Positions 6,544 through 10,531 of a stretch of DNA of 10,531 nucleotides are shown here, in pieces. The translations under genes and the position numbers were made by a program. The DNA is taken from the NCBI GenBank assembly GCA_946478645.1, contig CAMLCW010000175.1:1-10531 (forward strand). The letters run 5' to 3'. The notes under the pieces were generated by a model, which did not search any database, had not been told where the DNA came from, and worked only from the letters and a program-made list of their open reading frames with translations. Every line of letters starts with the position of its first letter. Positions within the stretch are counted from its first letter, which is position 1. The stretch is from an uncultured Variovorax sp. GTDB taxonomy: Bacteria; Pseudomonadota; Gammaproteobacteria; Burkholderiales; Burkholderiaceae.

Positions 6544-7383
6544 ATGACGACCTCCGCTCCTTCTTCCTCCTTTTTCGCCGCCGATGCACTGGCCGGCCGC
6601 GTGGCCGTGGTCACGGGCGGCTCGTCGGGCATCGGCCTGGCCACGGTCGAGCTGCTGCTTGGCTGCGGCGCGGCTGTGGCGCTGTGCGGCCGCAATGCCG
6701 AACGGCTCGATGCCGCCGTCGCCGGGCTGCGCGCGCAATACCCCGAAGCGAAGCTGTTCGCGCAGACCTGCGACGTGCGCGACGCCGCCGCGGTGCGCGA
6801 CTTTGCCGCCGCCAGCGAGGCCGCGCTCGGCCCGGCCTCGATGCTCGTGAACAACGCGGGGCAGGGGCGTGTGTCCACGTTCGCCGACACCGACGACGCG
6901 GCCTGGATGGACGAGCTGAACCTGAAGTTCTTCTCGGTCATCCATCCCACGCGCGCTTTCCTGCCGCAGCTCGCCGCACAGCGCGCCGTGCTGGGCGATG
7001 CCGCCATCGTCTGCGCCAACTCGCTGCTGGCGCGCCAGCCCGAGCCGCACATGGTCGCCACCTCTGCTGCGCGCGCCGGCCTCTTGAACCTCGTGCGCTC
7101 CATGGCCACCGAATTTGCCCCGCAGGGCGTGCGCGTCAACGGCATCCTGATCGGCCTGGTCGAGTCGGGCCAGTGGCGCCGCCGCTTCGAGGCGCGCGAA
7201 GACAGGTCGCAGGACTGGCCCGCCTGGAGTGCCCAGCTCGCGAAGACCAAACACATCCCGCTGGGCCGCCTGGGGCTTCCGACCGAAGCCGCGCGCGCGA
7301 TCCTCTTCCTTGCTTCACCGCTCGCGTCGTACACGACCGGCAGCCACATCGACATCTCTGGAGGCCATTCCCGCCATGCATGA
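6544..7383 (+). CDS. SDR family protein with non-canonical active site (Thr/Arg in place of Tyr/Lys)
   Basis: A 279-residue SDR-fold protein. The NAD(P)-binding half is intact: TGGSSGIG (24-31), LCGRN (47-51, an Arg suggesting NADP preference), a CDVRD acidic strand end (76-80) and NNAG (103-106). S160 is in place, but the expected YxxxK, 13 residues on, reads TSAAR: T173 and R177 replace Tyr and Lys (codons ACC at 7060 and CGC at 7072). The surrounding helix (RAGLLNLVRSMATEFAPQGVRVNG) and the C-terminal TTGSHIDISGGHSRHA are otherwise normal, so this is a sequence feature of the protein, not a frameshift. Subgroups of SDRs lacking the catalytic tetrad are known; they may use other residues or have lost catalysis. 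ATG 6544 is chosen, 16 nt after the regulator stop; an in-frame GTG at 6520 would overlap that gene by 8 nt. The substrate is unknown. Confidence 0.92.
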   Translation: MTTSAPSSSFFAADALAGRVAVVTGGSSGIGLATVELLLGCGAAVALCGRNAERLDAAVAGLRAQYPEAKLFAQTCDVRDAAAVRDFAAASEAALGPASMLVNNAGQGRVSTFADTDDAAWMDELNLKFFSVIHPTRAFLPQLAAQRAVLGDAAIVCANSLLARQPEPHMVATSAARAGLLNLVRSMATEFAPQGVRVNGILIGLVESGQWRRRFEAREDRSQDWPAWSAQLAKTKHIPLGRLGLPTEAARAILFLASPLASYTTGSHIDISGGHSRHA

Positions 7384-7420
7384 GCCCACCCCCAGCCTTG
7401 CCCACTTCGTGTGGCTTCTG

Positions 7421-7474
7421 CACCCCCTCAAGGGGACAACACCAGCGGCCCGGCAGAGCCGGTTCCGCGGTGTT
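7421..7474. repeat. GC-rich double hairpin, probable dispersed intergenic repeat
   Basis: Two adjacent stem-loops fill the middle of the only wide gap in the operon (7384-7537). The first is CCCC-TCAA-GGGG (7424-7435). The second is an imperfect 15-bp stem: AACACC pairs with GGTGTT (7438-7443/7469-7474), GCGG with CCGC (7445-7448/7465-7468) and CCGGC with GCCGG (7450-7454/7458-7462), with a bulged A, a C/TT internal loop and an AGA loop. There is no U tract, so it is not a classic terminator. The same kind of element (a CCCC..GGGG hairpin followed by a GGCCCGGC..GCCGG core) occurs between genes in Variovorax-type genomes as I remember them; copy number cannot be checked here. It could attenuate, stabilise or process the operon mRNA. 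Confidence 0.6.
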
Positions 7475-7537
7475 TCCCGCCTCGGCTGCGCTGATATCCG
7501 CGAGTGCGCCATCCAATCAAGCTACAGGGCTATCTGA

Positions 7538-9229
7538 ATGAAAACGAACCAAGTCACGGTCGGCGCCGTCGTCGCCGCCTTTCTCGAGCAGTGCGGCGTC
7601 AAGGCAGCCTTCGGCGTGATCTCGATCCACAACATGCCGATCCTCGATGCCTTCGCGCAGCGCGGCACGGTGCGCTTCATCTCGGCGCGCGGCGAGGCCG
7701 GCGCGGGCAACATGGCCGACGCCTATGCGCGCTCCACCGCCAGCCTGGGCGTGTGCATCACCAGCACCGGCCCGGCCGCGGGCAACATCGCCGGCAGCAT
7801 GGTCGAGGCGCTGACCGCCGGGGCGCCGCTGTTGCACATCACGGGGCAGATCGAGACGCCGCACCTCGACAAGGGCATGTCGTACATCCACGAGGCGCCC
7901 GACCAGCTCACGATGCTCAAGGCGGTGTCGAAGGCGGCGCTGCGCGTGCGCAGCGTGGAGACGGTGCTCGGCACGCTCAAGCGTGCGGTGCAGCTCGCGA
8001 TGACGGCGCCGACCGGTCCGGTGAGCGTGGAGATTCCGATCGACATCCAGTCGGCGCTCACGACGATGCCGGCCGACCTGTCGCCGCTTCCCGTCGAGCG
8101 ACCGGTGCCTTCGGCCGCCGGCCTCGATGCACTGGCCGCACGCCTGGCCACGGCCAGGCGTCCGCTGCTGTGGGTCGGTGGCGGTGCCCGCCACGCTCGC
8201 TCGGCCATCCAGCGCCTGCAGAAGCTGGGCTTCGGCGTGGTCACGACCACGCAGGGCCGCGGCACGGTGCCCGAGGACGACGCCGGTTCGCTCGGCGCCT
8301 ACAACATCCAGAAGCCCGTCGAGGCCTTCTACCAGACCTGCGACGCGATGCTCGTGGTCGGTTCGCGCCTGCGCGGCAACGAGACGCTCAAGTACGAACT
8401 GAAGCTGCCGCGCCCGCTGTACCGCATCGACGCCGATGCCGCCGCCGAAGGCCGCTGTTATGCGTCCGAGGCCTTCGTCTGCGGCGATTCCGCACTGGCC
8501 CTCGACGGCCTGGCGGACCGCCTGGAAGCCGCGAAGTACAAGGCCGACCCGCAACTGCTGGTCGACCTGCGCGCCGCACACGACGAGGCCGTGGCCATGC
8601 TGCGCGACGGCCTCGGCCCGTACGCCGAGCTCGTGCGCCAGCTGCAGTCGGCGGCCGGGCGCAACTTCAACTGGGTGCGCGACGTCACCGTGTCGAACAG
8701 CACCTGGGGCAACCGCGAGCTGCGTGTGTTCGAACCCGGCGCCGGCGTGCACGCCACGGGCGGCGGCATCGGCCAGGGCATGCCCATGGCGATCGGCGCG
8801 GCCATCGCCGCGGCGGTGACGGGCTCGGGCCGCAAGACCTTCTGCCTGGCCGGCGACGGCGGCTTCATCCTGAACCTCGGCGAGCTGGCCTGCATGGTGC
8901 AGGAGAAGGCGCCCATGGTCATCGTGCTCATGAACGACAAGAGCTACGGCGTCATCAAGAACATCCAGGACGCGCAGTACGGCGGCCGCCAGTGCTATGC
9001 CGAGCTGCACACGCCCGACTACGACCTGCTGTGCAGGTCGATCGCGCTGCCGCATGCGCGCGTGAAGGACCTGGCCGAGCTGCCGGCCCAGCTGGACAAG
9101 GCGCTCGCCGCCGACGGCCCGTTCCTGCTGGAGATCGACATGCTGTCGATCGGCGGCTTCAAGACCACTTTTGCCGGCCCGCCGACCAACACCGTCACGC
9201 AGATCCCTGCGCTCGGCACGGCCAAGTGA
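7538..9229 (+). CDS. Thiamine-diphosphate-dependent enzyme (acetolactate synthase / 2-oxoacid decarboxylase superfamily)
   Basis: A 563-residue ThDP enzyme with the three superfamily domains in order: PYR (about 5-175), central Rossmann-like domain (about 195-330) and PP (about 385-540). The ThDP-activating glutamate is E53 in RGEAGAGNMADAYAR; the cofactor diphosphate/Mg2+ motif starts at GDGG (439-442) and ends at MNDKSYG (465-471). HATGGGIGQGMPMAIGAA (405-422) leads into the PP domain. Members ligate or decarboxylate 2-oxo acids. The substrate-facing loop near the N-terminus reads FGVISIHNMPILDAF, not the FGYPGG-type loop of true acetolactate synthase, and no small regulatory subunit is present, so branched-chain synthesis is unlikely. 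A decarboxylase feeding an aldehyde to the ALDH two genes downstream is the simplest reading. AGGG (7526-7529) stands 8 nt before ATG 7538. The gap upstream is 154 nt and holds a hairpin repeat. Confidence 0.93.
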   Translation: MKTNQVTVGAVVAAFLEQCGVKAAFGVISIHNMPILDAFAQRGTVRFISARGEAGAGNMADAYARSTASLGVCITSTGPAAGNIAGSMVEALTAGAPLLHITGQIETPHLDKGMSYIHEAPDQLTMLKAVSKAALRVRSVETVLGTLKRAVQLAMTAPTGPVSVEIPIDIQSALTTMPADLSPLPVERPVPSAAGLDALAARLATARRPLLWVGGGARHARSAIQRLQKLGFGVVTTTQGRGTVPEDDAGSLGAYNIQKPVEAFYQTCDAMLVVGSRLRGNETLKYELKLPRPLYRIDADAAAEGRCYASEAFVCGDSALALDGLADRLEAAKYKADPQLLVDLRAAHDEAVAMLRDGLGPYAELVRQLQSAAGRNFNWVRDVTVSNSTWGNRELRVFEPGAGVHATGGGIGQGMPMAIGAAIAAAVTGSGRKTFCLAGDGGFILNLGELACMVQEKAPMVIVLMNDKSYGVIKNIQDAQYGGRQCYAELHTPDYDLLCRSIALPHARVKDLAELPAQLDKALAADGPFLLEIDMLSIGGFKTTFAGPPTNTVTQIPALGTAK

Positions 9230-9237
9230 GCGAGCAT

Positions 9238-9241
9238 GGAG
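9238..9241 (+). promoter_or_regulatory. Ribosome binding site for the aspartate dehydrogenase gene
   Basis: GGAG is 8 nt before ATG 9250 and decides the start: the nearer upstream ATG at 9236 is out of frame and reaches a stop after five codons (its TGA overlaps ATG 9250). The gap from the ThDP enzyme stop is only 20 nt. Confidence 0.65.
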
Positions 9242-9249
9242 CCCCACGC

Positions 9250-10050
9250 ATGACCACTGCCATCACGCGCATCGCCCTCGTCGGCTGCGGCGCCATCGGC
9301 ACCTCGGTGCTCGAACTGCTGCGCGGCGATCCCGCCCTGAAGGTGGTGGCCATCGTCGTCCCGGCCGAAGGCGTTGCCGCGGCGCAGAAGGCCGCTCCCG
9401 ACGCGCAGGTCGGCAGCGCCGTGCCCGCCACCGACATCGACCTGGTGGTCGAGACCGCCGGCCATGCCGCCATCGAGGAACACGTACTGCCCGCACTGGC
9501 GCGCGGCACGCCCTGCGTGGTCGCGTCGGTCGGTGCGCTGTCGGCCACGGGCTTCGCCGAGAAGCTCGAAGCCGCCGCTCTCGCCGGCCGCACGCAGGTG
9601 CAGCTGATTCCCGGCGCGATCGGCGGCATCGACGCGCTCGCCGCGGCGCGCATCGGCGGCCTGGACAGCGTGCGCTACACGGGCCGCAAGCCGCCGCAGG
9701 CCTGGAAGGGCACGCCGGCCGAGCAGGGCCGCGACCTCGACACGCTGGCGCACGAAACCGTCATCTTCGACGGCAGCGCGCGCGAGGCGGCCTTGCTCTA
9801 TCCGAAGAATGCCAACGTGGCGGCCACCGTCTCGCTCGCGGGCCTGGGCCTGGACCAGACGCAGGTGCGCCTCATTGCCGACCCGGCCACCACCGAGAAC
9901 GTGCACACCGTCGAAGCCGAAGGCGCCTTCGGCAGCTTCGCGCTGACCATGCGCAACAGGCCACTGGCGGCCAACCCCAAGACCTCGGCCCTGACCGTGT
10001 ACAGCGCCGTGCGGGCGCTGCGCAACCGCGTCGCGCCTCTCTCGATTTGA
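9250..10050 (+). CDS. L-aspartate dehydrogenase family protein
   Basis: A 266-residue NAD(P)-dependent dehydrogenase of the aspartate dehydrogenase family (aspartate + NAD(P)+ to iminoaspartate, which hydrolyses to oxaloacetate and ammonia). The N-terminal Rossmann fold has VGCGAIG (11-17). The catalytic domain has GAIGGIDAL (122-130), YPKNANVAAT (184-193), NVHTVEAEGAFG (217-228) and NPKTS (242-246). H219 lies 47 residues before the C-terminus, the same distance as the catalytic His189 in the 236-residue Archaeoglobus enzyme, so the active site appears complete. In some organisms this enzyme supplies iminoaspartate for NAD synthesis, but no nadA or nadC is nearby; the neighbours are a ThDP enzyme (20 nt upstream) and an aldehyde dehydrogenase (8 nt downstream). 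That points to a catabolic role, and the true amino acid substrate could differ from aspartate. Confidence 0.93.
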   Translation: MTTAITRIALVGCGAIGTSVLELLRGDPALKVVAIVVPAEGVAAAQKAAPDAQVGSAVPATDIDLVVETAGHAAIEEHVLPALARGTPCVVASVGALSATGFAEKLEAAALAGRTQVQLIPGAIGGIDALAAARIGGLDSVRYTGRKPPQAWKGTPAEQGRDLDTLAHETVIFDGSAREAALLYPKNANVAATVSLAGLGLDQTQVRLIADPATTENVHTVEAEGAFGSFALTMRNRPLAANPKTSALTVYSAVRALRNRVAPLSI

Positions 10051-10058
10051 GCCACGCC

Positions 10059-10531
10059 ATGATCTCCACCGAACTCCTTCCGATCTGCATCGCTGGCGAG
10101 TGGCGCCTGGGCGGCGGCGACGTCTACGAAAGCCTGTACCCGGCCACCGGCGAGCCCATCGCGCGCCTGAAGGCCGCGAGCCTGGCCGATGTCGAAGAAG
10201 CCATCACGCGCGCCGACCACGCCTTTCGCACCAGCGGCTGGGCCCAGCGCCTGCCGCACGAGCGCGCGGCCGTGCTGCACCGCGTGGCGCAGCTGATCCG
10301 CGAAGAGGGCGAGGCGCTCGCGCAGAAGCAGCGCCTCGACAACGGCAAGCCGATCAGCGAAACCCGCAACCTCGTGGCCAGCGCCGCGGGCACCTTCCAG
10401 TTCTTCGCCGCTGCGCTCGAGACGCTCGAGGAAACCATCAAGCCGTCGCGCGGGCCTTTCGTCACGATGAGCGTGCACGAGCCCATGGGCGTGGTCGCGG
10501 CCATCACGCCGTTGAACTCGCCGATCGCGAG
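10059..10531 (+). CDS. Aldehyde dehydrogenase family protein, N-terminal part (3' end outside window)
   Basis: The first 157 residues of an NAD(P)+-dependent aldehyde dehydrogenase, the frame remaining open to the window end; family members are about 480-500 residues. Visible are the N-terminal strand ICIAGEWRLGGGDVYESLYPATGEPIARL (residues 9-37 region), the helix ADVEEAITRADHAF (44-56), SGWAQRLPHERAAVLHRVAQLI (59-80), LDNGKPISE (93-101) and EPMGVVAAITPLNSPIA (141-157). PLNSP replaces the common PWNFP; N153 is the conserved Asn that helps form the oxyanion hole. The catalytic Cys and Glu lie outside the window, so activity and substrate class cannot be judged. ATG 10059 follows the aspartate dehydrogenase stop by 8 nt, so the two are almost certainly translated from one message. 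It could oxidise the aldehyde released by the ThDP enzyme upstream. Confidence 0.93.
   Translation, partial: MISTELLPICIAGEWRLGGGDVYESLYPATGEPIARLKAASLADVEEAITRADHAFRTSGWAQRLPHERAAVLHRVAQLIREEGEALAQKQRLDNGKPISETRNLVASAAGTFQFFAAALETLEETIKPSRGPFVTMSVHEPMGVVAAITPLNSPIA

Noticed and set aside
4773..7355. 860-codon open frame on the minus strand
   Set aside because: It runs antisense to the hydrolase, IclR and SDR genes, each with complete motifs. The translation is Ala/Arg/His-rich with no family motif, as expected for the mirror frame of high-GC genes.
7438..7474. Reading the GC hairpin as a rho-independent terminator
   Set aside because: No T run follows the stem (the sequence continues CCCGCCTCGG), so intrinsic termination is not supported.
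7517..9247. 576-codon minus-strand open frame opposite the ThDP enzyme
   Set aside because: It mirrors a clear ThDP enzyme gene, and the His/Arg/Gln-rich product has no recognisable domain.
7504..10050. Long plus-strand frame joining a 5' extension to aspartate dehydrogenase, resembling a fusion protein
   Set aside because: The part before 9250 is an Arg/Gly-rich out-of-frame reading of the ThDP gene. The dehydrogenase has its own ribosome site and a normal-length start at ATG 9250.

Overview
The window is a high-GC stretch (most codons end in G or C) of an ordinary betaproteobacterial chromosome. It most resembles Comamonadaceae, and probably Variovorax or a close relative. The reasons are the codon use, the Bug-type periplasmic binding protein typical of Burkholderiales, and a GC-rich hairpin repeat in the 7421-7474 gap that resembles intergenic repeats I remember from Variovorax genomes. 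All eleven genes are on the + strand. No mobile element, CRISPR array, tRNA or rRNA was seen.

Region 1 (1-2198) is the end of a housekeeping unit. It holds the C-terminal 40% of alanyl-tRNA synthetase (alaS, cut by the window start), then a ketopantoate-reductase-family dehydrogenase 24 nt downstream. A clear rho-independent terminator (2168-2198) closes this unit.

Region 2 (2199-2335) is the only real intergenic control region. It contains a perfect 6-bp inverted repeat with a 6-bp spacer (TGTTTC-N6-GAAACA, 2294-2311) 24 nt upstream of the next start codon. This is a good candidate operator for the IclR-family regulator encoded inside the following operon.

Region 3 (2336-10531, continuing past the end) is a tight, co-directional catabolic gene cluster of nine genes: Bug/TctC periplasmic binding protein, classical SDR dehydrogenase, small cupin, alpha/beta hydrolase, IclR-family regulator, a second SDR without the usual Tyr/Lys pair, a thiamine-diphosphate-dependent enzyme of the acetolactate synthase/2-oxoacid decarboxylase superfamily, an L-aspartate dehydrogenase family protein, and the N-terminal part of an aldehyde dehydrogenase. 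Gaps are 8-50 nt, except for 154 nt before the ThDP enzyme, which holds the hairpin repeat.

The set reads as capture of a small carboxylate or amino acid in the periplasm, hydrolysis and redox steps by the hydrolase, cupin and SDRs, and a terminal module that could run amino acid -> imino/2-oxo acid (AspDH-like), 2-oxo acid -> aldehyde (ThDP enzyme), aldehyde -> acid (ALDH). The substrate cannot be read from the sequence. Family assignments are firm; the pathway is inference, and it is the part of the window most likely to be undescribed.
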